Shown here: piece by piece, positions 36,458-44,056 of the stretch
Layout of the letters: every line of letters begins with the position of its first letter
Position numbering within the stretch: the first letter of the stretch is position 1
From: PCRC01 sp017848435
Lineage (GTDB): Bacteria > Pseudomonadota > Gammaproteobacteria > Burkholderiales > Burkholderiaceae_C
Assembly: GCA_965284315.1 (NCBI GenBank)
Contig: OZ260072.1
Coordinates: forward strand, 2,232,001 to 2,296,000
DNA length: 64,000 nucleotides
Reading direction: 5' to 3'
Program-made: the position numbers and the translations under genes
Notes under the pieces: model-generated
The model's database searches: none
What the model saw: the letters and a program-made list of their open reading frames with translations, nothing else
What the model was told of the DNA's origin: nothing

Positions 36458-37498
36458 GTGCATCCACGCGAGATTCTGCTGGGGGCGCAAGCCGGGAATG
36501 TCACCATTCCCGTCTGTGACCACTACAGCGGTGTCGAGGCGCGGATGCGCAAGAGCCTGCAGTTGCAGGCCGAGATGACCGAAGAGTTCGGCGCCTGCGT
36601 TTTTGACGTGACGCTGGACTGCGAAGACGGCGCCCCGGTTGGTGGCGAAGCCGACCACGCCGCCATGGTGGTGGCGCTGGCAGCACTGGCCGCTGGCAAA
36701 GCCCGCGTTGCGGTGCGGGTGCATGCGGTGGACCACCCGGCCTTCGAGTCCGACATCGCCACCATCGCCGGTGCGGTGGGTGACCGCCTCAGCCACATCA
36801 TGGTGCCCAAGGTCGAGTCGGTGCAGGACGTTGTGCGGGCCGAACAGGCGTTGCGCGCCGCCGGTGCGCAAGACCTGCCTCTGCACGTCTTGGTCGAGTC
36901 CCCTGCCGCTGTGCACCAAGCTTATGACATTGCCGCCTGCCCGCGCGTGCAGTCAATCAGCTTTGGCCTGATGGATTTTGTGTCGTCCCACGGCGGCGCC
37001 ATTCCGGCCAGTGCCATGGGCGCGCGGCCCGATGCCGACGGCATTGACCAGTTCAGCCACCCGCTGGTGTTGCGCGCCAAGTTGGCCATCGCGTCGGCTT
37101 GTCACGCCCATGGCAAGGTGCCATCGCATTGTGTTGTCACCGAGTTCACCGACACTGCGGCCATGCAAACCGCCGCCCGCCAGGCCGCCCGTCGGCTGGG
37201 CTACACCCGCATGTGGAGCATCCACCCGGCGCAGATCCGGCCGATCCTCGCCGCATTCACGCCCGAGGCGCGCGAGGTGGACGACGCCAGCACCATCCTG
37301 TCGGCGGCCGAGGCGGCCGACTGGGCGCCGGTCAGCGTGCGTGGCCAGCTGCACGACCGTGCCAGCTACCGCTACTACTGGCAGGTGCTGGAGCGCGCCT
37401 GGCAGACCGGTTGCCCCTTGCCACCCGAGATGGCACGGCACTTCCAGCGTCAGGCGCCTGTCACGCCGGTGCAAAATCTGGCGCCAGGGGTGCACTGA
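36458..37498 (+). CDS. HpcH/HpaI aldolase / citrate lyase beta-like protein
   Basis: 346 residues of the CoA-ester lyase superfamily: LPVCDHYSGVEARM-type opening (seen as IPVCDHYSGVEARMRKSL), DVTLDCEDGAP with metal-binding acidic residues, HIMVPKVESVQDV and VLVESPAAVHQAYDIA. Members cleave citryl-, malyl- or related CoA thioesters, or aldol substrates; the substrate cannot be assigned from sequence. The start is a GTG at 36458, 16 bp after the mdh stop; the frame is open upstream inside mdh, which I regard as a shadow. Adjacency to mdh suggests a C4/C5-acid role. Confidence 0.85.
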   Translation: MHPREILLGAQAGNVTIPVCDHYSGVEARMRKSLQLQAEMTEEFGACVFDVTLDCEDGAPVGGEADHAAMVVALAALAAGKARVAVRVHAVDHPAFESDIATIAGAVGDRLSHIMVPKVESVQDVVRAEQALRAAGAQDLPLHVLVESPAAVHQAYDIAACPRVQSISFGLMDFVSSHGGAIPASAMGARPDADGIDQFSHPLVLRAKLAIASACHAHGKVPSHCVVTEFTDTAAMQTAARQAARRLGYTRMWSIHPAQIRPILAAFTPEAREVDDASTILSAAEAADWAPVSVRGQLHDRASYRYYWQVLERAWQTGCPLPPEMARHFQRQAPVTPVQNLAPGVH

Positions 37499-37555
37499 GC
37501 CTGGCCCCTGCGTTCCCACCACAAGACACACCGCCCACCGAGAGAGACAAACACC

Positions 37556-38206
37556 ATGACACGCACCCTCGCCACCCTGTTGATGTTGACCCTGCCTGTG
37601 GCCGCGTTGGCACAGACCGCCGTTGCGCCTGCCACCAAGGTAGCCGCCCCTGCCGCCAAGGCGCCTGCCAAACCGGCCACCAAGCCCAAGGCGCAAAGCG
37701 CCAGCCGCACCGAAATCAAGAGCACTGCGTCCAATGTGGCGGCCGGCATTGCCGCCGCCGAGGCCGCGCTGACCCCGGCCGAACTGGCGATTGCCGAACG
37801 TGTGCACGTGGGCCATCTGCCGTGTGAGCTGGGCAGCTCGGTCAGCATCACCGCCGATCCCAAGTCTCCTGGCTACTTTGACGTGCAGGCCAAAGCGGTG
37901 CGTTACCGCATGTTCCCGGTGACCACCAGCACTGGCGCCATCCGCCTGGAAGACCAACGTGCCGGCGCGGTCTGGCTGCAGCTGGGCAACAAGTCGATGC
38001 TGATGAACCAGAAGCTGGGCCAGCGCCTGGCCGACGAGTGCCAAAGCCCCGCCCAGGTGGCCCTGGCCCAGTCGCTCAAGGCCAATCCGGCACCCAACTT
38101 GCTTGAGCCCTTGCCTGCGGCGGCGACCACCGCACCGGTGCGTACCGCACCCATGGGTGTGACTCCGGTTTACCCCACGGGCCCCACACCGCCGGCTGCC
38201 AAGTGA
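37556..38206 (+). CDS. Secreted protein of unknown function
   Basis: 216 residues: signal peptide (1-19, VAALA-QTA), an Ala/Pro/Lys-rich segment (about 21-50), a conserved-looking domain (about 60-175) with HVGHLPCELGSSVSITAD, FDVQAKAVRYRMFPV and LADECQSPAQ, including two Cys that could pair, then an Ala/Pro-rich tail. I do not recognise the family. It has a clear ribosome-binding site (GAGAGA) and lies between the HpcH-like gene and acnB on the same strand, so it may be co-transcribed with them. Confidence 0.72.
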   Translation: MTRTLATLLMLTLPVAALAQTAVAPATKVAAPAAKAPAKPATKPKAQSASRTEIKSTASNVAAGIAAAEAALTPAELAIAERVHVGHLPCELGSSVSITADPKSPGYFDVQAKAVRYRMFPVTTSTGAIRLEDQRAGAVWLQLGNKSMLMNQKLGQRLADECQSPAQVALAQSLKANPAPNLLEPLPAAATTAPVRTAPMGVTPVYPTGPTPPAAK

Positions 38207-38223
38207 CACCGCGGGGTTGTATT

Positions 38224-38290
38224 TGCTACTGAAAGCGTAGCTGAATCGTTAGGTTTCACTGGGGCTTAGCCCTGATTTGATTGTTTTTTT
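38224..38290 (+). repeat. Interspersed two-hairpin repeat, copy C (acnB leader)
   Basis: Reads TGCTACTGAAAGCGTAGC, a perfect 5-bp-arm hairpin (GCTAC/GTAGC) that differs from copies D and E (GCTAT/ATAGC) by a compensatory pair, then AGGTTTCACTGGGGCTTAGC. It fills the gap between the secreted-protein gene and acnB, and the acnB ribosome-binding site GGAG follows its 3' edge directly. Confidence 0.78.
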
Positions 38291-38302
38291 GGAGAAAAAG
38301 CC

Positions 38303-40906
38303 ATGTCGTCGACCTTTTTGGAGTCCTACCGTGCCCACGTGGCCGAACGCGCTGCCCTGGGCATCCCGCCGCTGCCGCTGTCGGCCAAGCAAACCGGTGA
38401 AGTCATCGAGTTGTTGAAGAACCCGCCCGCTGGCACCGAAGCCCAGCTGGTGGACCTGATCACCCACCGTGTGCCTGCTGGCGTGGACGACGCCGCCAAG
38501 GTCAAGGCCAGCTACCTCGCCGCCGTGGCCCACGGCACCGAGAAGTGTGCGCTGATCAGCCGCGAAAAAGCCACCGAACTGCTGGGCACCATGTTGGGCG
38601 GCTACAACATCAGCCCGATGATCGACTTGCTGGACGACACCGCAGAAGCCGTTGCCGCCACTGCCGCAGACGGCCTGAAGAAAACCCTGCTGATGTTTGA
38701 CCAGTTCCACGACGTCAAAGAGAAGGCCGACGCCGGCAACGCCCACGCCAAGGGCGTGCTGCAAAGCTGGGCCGACGCCGAGTGGTTCACCTCGCGTCCG
38801 GCCGTGCCCGACAGCATCACCATCACCATCCTGAAGGTGACTGGCGAAACCAACACCGACGACCTGAGCCCCGCGCCCGACGCCTGGAGCCGCCCCGACA
38901 TCCCGCTGCACGCCTTGGCCATGTTGAAAAACAAGCGCGACGGCATCACGCCCGAAGAAGACGGCAAACGCGGCCCGGTGAAGTTCATTGAAGACCTGCG
39001 CGCCAAGGGCAACCTGGTGGCCTACGTGGGCGACGTGGTCGGCACCGGCTCCAGCCGCAAGTCGGCCACCAACTCGGTGCTGTGGTTCACCGGTGAAGAC
39101 ATTCCTTTTGTGCCAAACAAGCGCTTCGGTGGCGTCTGCCTGGGGGCCAAAATCGCCCCGATTTTCTACAACACCATGGAAGACGCCGGCGCGCTGCCGA
39201 TCGAGCTTGACGTGAGCCAGATGGCCATGGGCGACACAGTGGAGCTGCGCCCCTACGACGGCAAGGCGCTGAAAGACGGCAAAGTGATTGCCGAGTTCAA
39301 GGTCAAGAGCGACGTGCTGTTCGACGAAGTGCGCGCCGGTGGCCGCATTCCGCTGATCGTCGGCCGTGGCCTGACCGCCAAGGCGCGCGCTGCGCTGGGC
39401 CTGCCCCCGTCCACGCTGTTCCGCCTGCCGCAGAACCCGGCCGCCAACGCCAAGGGTTTCAGCCTGGCGCAAAAGATGGTCGGCCGCGCCTGCGGTCTGC
39501 CCGAAGGCCAGGGCGTGATGCCCGGCACCTACTGCGAGCCGAAGATGACCTCGGTGGGCAGCCAGGACACCACCGGCCCGATGACCCGCGACGAACTGAA
39601 AGACCTGGCGTGCCTGGGCTTCAGCGCCGACCTGGTGATGCAGTCGTTCTGCCACACCGCTGCCTACCCCAAGCCGGTGGACGTGAAGATGCACCACGAG
39701 CTGCCCGATTTCATCAGCACCCGTGGCGGCATCCCGCTGCGCCCTGGTGACGGCATCATCCACAGCTGGCTCAACCGCATGCTGTTGCCTGACACGGTCG
39801 GCACCGGTGGCGACAGCCACACCCGCTTCCCGATCGGCATCAGCTTCCCCGCCGGTTCTGGTCTGGTGGCGTTTGCCGCCGCCACCGGCGTGATGCCGCT
39901 GGACATGCCCGAGTCGGTGCTGGTGCGCTTCAAGGGCAAGATGCAGCCCGGCGTGACCCTGCGCGACCTGGTCAACGCGATTCCGCTGTACGCCATCAAG
40001 GCCGGTTTGCTGACCGTGGCCAAGCAAGGCAAGAAAAACATCTTCTCCGGCCGCATTCTGGAAATCGAAGGCCTGCCGGACCTGAAAGTGGAACAGGCGT
40101 TTGAACTGAGCGACGCCTCGGCCGAGCGTTCCGCCGCCGGCTGCACGGTGCATTTGGACAAAGCGCCGATCATTGAGTACATCAACAGCAACATCACCAT
40201 GCTGAAGTGGATGATCGCCACCGGTTACTCGGATGTGCGCACCATCAAGCGCCGCATCGCCGCCATGGAAGCCTGGCTGGCCGACCCGCAGTTGCTCAAG
40301 GGCGATGCCGATGCCGACTACGCCGCCGTGATCGACATCGACCTGGCCGACATCGTCGAGCCCATCGTGGCTTGCCCGAACGACCCCGACGACGTGAAGA
40401 CCCTGAGCGACGTGGCCGGCGCCAAGATCGACGAAGTCTTCATCGGCTCGTGCATGACCAACATCGGCCACTTCCGTGCGGCTTCCAAGCTGCTTGAAGG
40501 CAAGCGCGACATCCCGGTCAAGCTGTGGGTCGCCCCACCGACCAAGATGGACGCCAAGCAACTCACTGAAGAAGGTCACTACGGCGTGCTCGGCTCGGCC
40601 GGCGCCCGCATGGAAATGCCCGGTTGCAGCCTGTGCATGGGCAACCAGGCCCAGGTGAAAGAGGGCGCTACCGTGTTCTCTACCAGCACCCGCAACTTCC
40701 CGAACCGGCTGGGCAAGAACAGCAATGTTTACCTCGGCTCGGCCGAACTGGCGTCCATTTGCTCCAAGCTCGGCCGCATTCCGACGCGCGAGGAGTACCT
40801 GGCTGACATGGGTGTGCTCACCGCAGGCAGCGACAAGATCTACCAGTACCTGAACTTCGACAAAGTGAAGGACTACACCGATCTCGCGGACCAGGTCACA
40901 GCCTGA
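38303..40906 (+). CDS. acnB: Aconitate hydratase B
   Basis: Isomerises citrate to isocitrate through a [4Fe-4S] cluster. 867 residues in the AcnB order: N-terminal HEAT-like domain (ESYRAHVAERAALGIPPLP), swivel domain early (about 170-370, GTGSSRKSATNS), then the catalytic domains with EVFIGSCMTNIGHF and PGCSLCMGNQAQV providing the cluster Cys. AcnB can also bind mRNA when it loses its cluster, in Escherichia coli. Its leader is formed by repeat copy C. It is followed by a strong terminator. Confidence 0.97.
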   Translation: MSSTFLESYRAHVAERAALGIPPLPLSAKQTGEVIELLKNPPAGTEAQLVDLITHRVPAGVDDAAKVKASYLAAVAHGTEKCALISREKATELLGTMLGGYNISPMIDLLDDTAEAVAATAADGLKKTLLMFDQFHDVKEKADAGNAHAKGVLQSWADAEWFTSRPAVPDSITITILKVTGETNTDDLSPAPDAWSRPDIPLHALAMLKNKRDGITPEEDGKRGPVKFIEDLRAKGNLVAYVGDVVGTGSSRKSATNSVLWFTGEDIPFVPNKRFGGVCLGAKIAPIFYNTMEDAGALPIELDVSQMAMGDTVELRPYDGKALKDGKVIAEFKVKSDVLFDEVRAGGRIPLIVGRGLTAKARAALGLPPSTLFRLPQNPAANAKGFSLAQKMVGRACGLPEGQGVMPGTYCEPKMTSVGSQDTTGPMTRDELKDLACLGFSADLVMQSFCHTAAYPKPVDVKMHHELPDFISTRGGIPLRPGDGIIHSWLNRMLLPDTVGTGGDSHTRFPIGISFPAGSGLVAFAAATGVMPLDMPESVLVRFKGKMQPGVTLRDLVNAIPLYAIKAGLLTVAKQGKKNIFSGRILEIEGLPDLKVEQAFELSDASAERSAAGCTVHLDKAPIIEYINSNITMLKWMIATGYSDVRTIKRRIAAMEAWLADPQLLKGDADADYAAVIDIDLADIVEPIVACPNDPDDVKTLSDVAGAKIDEVFIGSCMTNIGHFRAASKLLEGKRDIPVKLWVAPPTKMDAKQLTEEGHYGVLGSAGARMEMPGCSLCMGNQAQVKEGATVFSTSTRNFPNRLGKNSNVYLGSAELASICSKLGRIPTREEYLADMGVLTAGSDKIYQYLNFDKVKDYTDLADQVTA

Positions 40907-40945
40907 GGTTCAGGTGGCCGCTGAGGCCGCCTGCGCACCCAACAC

Positions 40946-40972
40946 AGCGGCCTTCGGGCCGCTTTGTTTTTG
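40946..40972 (+). terminator. Rho-independent terminator of acnB
   Basis: Stem AGCGGCC/GGCCGCT (40946-40952 and 40957-40963) closed by a TTCG tetraloop, followed by TTGTTTTTG, about 40 bp after the acnB stop. Confidence 0.9.
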
Positions 40973-40983
40973 TGTTGCGCCAC

Positions 40984-41010
40984 GAAAAAAGGGCCCGCAG
41001 GCCCTTTGGG
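40984..41010 (-). terminator. Rho-independent terminator of the Leu/Pro-repeat gene
   Basis: Minus-strand stem AAAGGGCC/GGCCCTTT (arms 41000-41007 and 40988-40995, 4-base loop) followed by a T-run, about 40 bp after the stop of the 41046-41801 gene. It confirms that this gene is a transcribed unit on the minus strand. Confidence 0.88.
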
Positions 41011-41045
41011 TTGGTTGGCACCTTGAGGTGCCGGGTCAGAGACCC

Positions 41046-41801
41046 TTAGACGGGCAGCAAGCCAGCTGGCAGCGGCAGGCCGCCCGTGAGTTCGGTCAGG
41101 GCCGACAGCGGCAGCAGGCTGGTCAGCGCGCTGGCATCGGGCAGGCTGGAGAGACCTGGCAGGCCAGCCGTTGGCAGCTCGGGCAGGCCGCCGGAGACCA
41201 GACCCAACACCGTGCCCACAACCGCCGTGCCGGTTTCCAGCAGGGGGTTGAGCAAGTCCAGCGATGGCAGGCCGCCGCTCAGCAGGTCAGGAATGCTGTC
41301 CAGGCTGGGCAGTGCGGGCAGACCTTCCAAACCAGGCAGTGCGGGCAAAGCTGCGGATTCGGCCTGGATGCTCACGGCGCCAAGGGCTGGCAGTTCAGGC
41401 AGGCCAGGCAATGCCGGCAGACCGCCAGAAACGAGGGCCAGAACGGATTCGATGAGCGAGGTGCCGGTGGCCAACAGCGGGTCGAGCAGGTCGAGGCCTG
41501 GCAGGGCTGGCAACTCGGGCAGGCTGAGGGTGTCTGCGGATGCGGTGACCGTGGCCTCGCCCAGGGGCGACGCTCCGCTGATGGAGACGCCTGGCGCGGC
41601 TGGCAGCAGGCCGCCCAACAGGTCGGTCACGGTGCCCAATTCAGGCAGGGCTGGCAGACCCGGCAATGCCGGCAGCAGACCGGCGAGGTCAGGTGTGGCA
41701 GGCAATGCTGGCAAGGCGGGCAAAGCACCGGTCAGCAGACCGGTCAGGGTGCTCAGCAGGGACAGCGGGGATGCGGGAGTGGTGATGTCCAAAGTGCTCA
41801 T
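41046..41801 (-). CDS. Leu/Pro-repeat low-complexity acidic protein, unknown family
   Basis: 251 residues built from LPALPGLP-type repeats plus a longer unit present twice, at about 103-139 (LDLLDPLLATGTSLIESVLA) and 181-217 (LDLLNPLLETGTAVVGTVLG), each followed by LVSGGLP. The whole protein contains no Lys, Arg, His, Cys, Phe, Tyr or Trp, and one Asn and one Gln; the only charges are Asp and Glu. There is no signal peptide or typical membrane helix. The strand is supported by a ribosome-binding site (GAAAGG, six bases before ATG), a terminator right after the stop and an AT-rich, dyad-rich upstream region. Function unknown; an amphipathic surface- or granule-coating role is a guess. Confidence 0.75.
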   Translation of the reverse strand: MSTLDITTPASPLSLLSTLTGLLTGALPALPALPATPDLAGLLPALPGLPALPELGTVTDLLGGLLPAAPGVSISGASPLGEATVTASADTLSLPELPALPGLDLLDPLLATGTSLIESVLALVSGGLPALPGLPELPALGAVSIQAESAALPALPGLEGLPALPSLDSIPDLLSGGLPSLDLLNPLLETGTAVVGTVLGLVSGGLPELPTAGLPGLSSLPDASALTSLLPLSALTELTGGLPLPAGLLPV

Positions 41802-42250
41802 GGGAGGCCTTTCAAGTTAAATTGGGGTAATTACCCATAGGGTAAATACTCTTGTACTAAATGATTAGTCATTTATTCTATGTGAGATAAAGCATGGGTA
41901 AGTCTTTGGATTAACTTTGCTTGGTTGCAACGCAAAAATCTGGCAATTTGTCACGGTTTTGCTGCCTGTCTGAAAAAGTGCACCATGTGTACTTTGGTTG
42001 TCACACCCCCGTCGTCTTTTCTTATTCGTTGCCCGCTCGGTTTAACAGCCGAGAACAGCGAAGCAGGGTGCTTTTTTGCGCCCAACTTGGCAGCAGTGCT
42101 TGGGCTTGTCTCCGGGCCACGTTGGACTGCGCTGTGGTTTTGCCAGTCGCACTTTGCTTGGTAACATCTTGCGCACCCCAAGCGGCATCCGTCCAAACTG
42201 CCGCATTCCGCACGAGCAACCCCCCAATCCACCCTGGTGCCCCGCCAACC
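41802..42250. promoter_or_regulatory. 449-bp intergenic region with operator-like repeats
   Basis: The first 120 bp, upstream of the Leu/Pro-repeat gene, are strongly AT-rich. They hold the perfect palindrome GGGTAATTACCC (41825-41836), two further GGGTAA half-sites (41840-41845 and 41896-41901) and the inverted repeat TAAATGA-N4-TCATTTA (41858-41864 with 41869-41875). The remaining part up to the TonB-like gene returns to higher GC; reading frames there look like chance and I see no feature in it. Confidence 0.5.
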
Positions 42251-42772
42251 ATGAACCACAAACCTGTTTTTGCGCTGTGCCTGGCCGTGCTGTGCGCGGC
42301 CTGTTCCTTGTGGGTGGCGGTGGTCAATGCCCAGGAGGCAGCACCTCCGGCCATGCCTGCTGCGGCGTCCAAACCCGGCGTCAGCCGTGTGGTGGTGCGA
42401 ACATTGGTCGATGGCACCGGCGCGGTGCAAGCCACGCAGATCCGTGAGAGCAGTGGCAATTCGCGCCTGGATGAAGAGGCCTTGCAGGTGGTCAGCAAGG
42501 TCTGGACCTTCAGCCCGCTCAAAATCAATGGCAAGGGCATTGAGGTGTGGGTCAACGTCCCGATCAATTTTGTTCAGGCCGAAACGCCTGTGGTACCCAA
42601 GCCGGTACCAGCCGAGCCGGTGGTGATGGAGCCTGCAGCGCCCGCATCAGCGCCGCAGCCACCTGCAGCGGTGCCTGATGCCGTACCGGTTGTTTCCAGC
42701 CCAGCAGAGCCTGCCGAGGCCGCAGCGTCCACCCCATCCCCTGCTGCGTCGGCAGCGAGCGCGCCCAATTGA
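42251..42772 (+). CDS. Secreted protein with TonB C-terminal-like domain
   Basis: 173 residues: signal peptide (1-25, cleavage about VNA-QE), then a TonB-C-like domain (about 45-110) with VVVRTLVDGTGAVQATQIRE, SSGNSRLDEEALQVV and WTFSPLKINGKGIEVWVNVP, and a Pro/Ala/Glu-rich tail to the end. In normal TonB the Pro-rich spacer precedes this domain and the N-terminus is a membrane anchor, so the order here is reversed and the protein is probably free in the periplasm. I chose the ATG at 42251; the frame is open to 41921 but that part has no gene-like character. Confidence 0.72.
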   Translation: MNHKPVFALCLAVLCAACSLWVAVVNAQEAAPPAMPAAASKPGVSRVVVRTLVDGTGAVQATQIRESSGNSRLDEEALQVVSKVWTFSPLKINGKGIEVWVNVPINFVQAETPVVPKPVPAEPVVMEPAAPASAPQPPAAVPDAVPVVSSPAEPAEAAASTPSPAASAASAPN

Positions 42773-42929
42773 CCGCTGGCGGGTGCAAGCCCGCGTAAAC
42801 CCCAGCACCGGGCCAACCTGGTTCGGCTGGGCGGGGCGGCTGTTTCTTGTATGCTCAAAAACTTCGTTGCTGGCGCGGTGACCTCACTGGCGCGGTAGCC
42901 CGAGTTGTTTCACCCACGGAGTTTTTTTC

Positions 42930-44012
42930 ATGCCTCGCGTCTTCAATTTCAGCGCCGGTCCGGCGACCCTTCCTGAACCGGTGTTGCGTCAAGCGGCGAC
43001 GGAAATGCTCGACTGGCACGGCTCCGGCATGTCGGTGATGGAAATGAGCCACCGCGGCAAGGAGTTCATCGCCATCCACGCCCAGGCCGAGGGCCTGCTG
43101 CGCGAGCTGTTGGCGATTCCGCAGAACTACAAGGTGCTGTTCCTGCAGGGTGGCGCCATCGGCCAGAACGCCATCGTGCCGATGAACCTGCTGCGCGGCA
43201 AGACCACGGCCGACTACATCAGCACCGGCGACTGGTCGAAGAAGTCGATCAAGGAAGCCAAGGCCTATTGCACGGTGAACGTGGCCGCATCGTCGGAAGG
43301 CAGCAAGTTCACCAGCATTCCGCCACAGAGCGAATGGAAGCTGAACCCCGATGCCGCCTACGTGCACATCTGCTCCAACGAAACCATTGGCGGCGTGGAA
43401 TACCACTGGACGCCCGACACTGGCGGCGTGCCTCTGGTGGCCGACATGTCGTCCAACATCCTGTCCAAACCCATCGACGTGAGCAAGTACGGGCTCATCT
43501 ACGCCGGCGCGCAGAAGAACATGGGCCCTTCGGGCCTGACGGTGGTGATCGTGCGCGAAGACCTGCTCGGCGGTGCGCTGCCGATCACGCCCTCGGCCTT
43601 TGACTACAAACAGCAGGCCGAGAACGACTCGATGCTGAACACGCCGCCGACCTACGCCATCTATATCCTGGGCCTGGTGTGCCAGTGGGTGAAAGACCAG
43701 GGTGGCCTGGAAGCGATGGCAAAGCACAACCAGGCCAAGGCTGCCATTTTGTACGACTACCTGGATGCCAGCAGCTTCTACAGCAGTCCGGTCGCACCCG
43801 CAGACCGTTCGCTGATGAACATTCCGTTCAAGCTGAAGGACGAGTCGCTCGACGACGCCTTCCTGAAAGGCGCGCAGGCGCTGGGCATGGTGCAGCTCAA
43901 GGGCCACCGCTCGGTGGGCGGCATGCGTGCTTCCATCTACAACGCCATGCCGGTTGAAGGTGTGCTGGCGTTGGTGGCTTACATGCAGGATTTCGAGAAG
44001 AAACACAGTTAA
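42930..44012 (+). CDS. serC: Phosphoserine aminotransferase
   Basis: PLP enzyme that transaminates 3-phosphohydroxypyruvate in serine synthesis; it also serves pyridoxal phosphate synthesis. 360 residues with FNFSAGPATLPEPVL, SHRGKEF, and the PLP-binding Lys196 in YAGAQKNMGPSG. Normal length. It is followed 44 bp later by a phosphoglycerate-dehydrogenase-type gene, giving a serine pair. The pheA gene that follows serC in many Burkholderiales is not here. Confidence 0.97.
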   Translation: MPRVFNFSAGPATLPEPVLRQAATEMLDWHGSGMSVMEMSHRGKEFIAIHAQAEGLLRELLAIPQNYKVLFLQGGAIGQNAIVPMNLLRGKTTADYISTGDWSKKSIKEAKAYCTVNVAASSEGSKFTSIPPQSEWKLNPDAAYVHICSNETIGGVEYHWTPDTGGVPLVADMSSNILSKPIDVSKYGLIYAGAQKNMGPSGLTVVIVREDLLGGALPITPSAFDYKQQAENDSMLNTPPTYAIYILGLVCQWVKDQGGLEAMAKHNQAKAAILYDYLDASSFYSSPVAPADRSLMNIPFKLKDESLDDAFLKGAQALGMVQLKGHRSVGGMRASIYNAMPVEGVLALVAYMQDFEKKHS

Positions 44013-44056
44013 CACGGCGCACTCGGCCTACCATAAAAACACCAGGAGACAAGCCG

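Noticed and set aside
38249..40579. 776-codon open frame opposite acnB
   Set aside because: Antisense to a certain gene with no domain; high third-position GC explains the lack of stops.
40914..41840. Plus-strand open frames across the Leu/Pro-repeat gene (Gln/Gly/Arg-rich)
   Set aside because: The minus strand has the ribosome-binding site, terminator and AT-rich upstream region; the plus frames run over the acnB terminator. The choice of strand should still be confirmed by RNA data.
41921..42250. N-terminal extension of the TonB-C-like gene by 110 codons
   Set aside because: The extension has chance-like composition and the ATG at 42251 begins a clean signal peptide.
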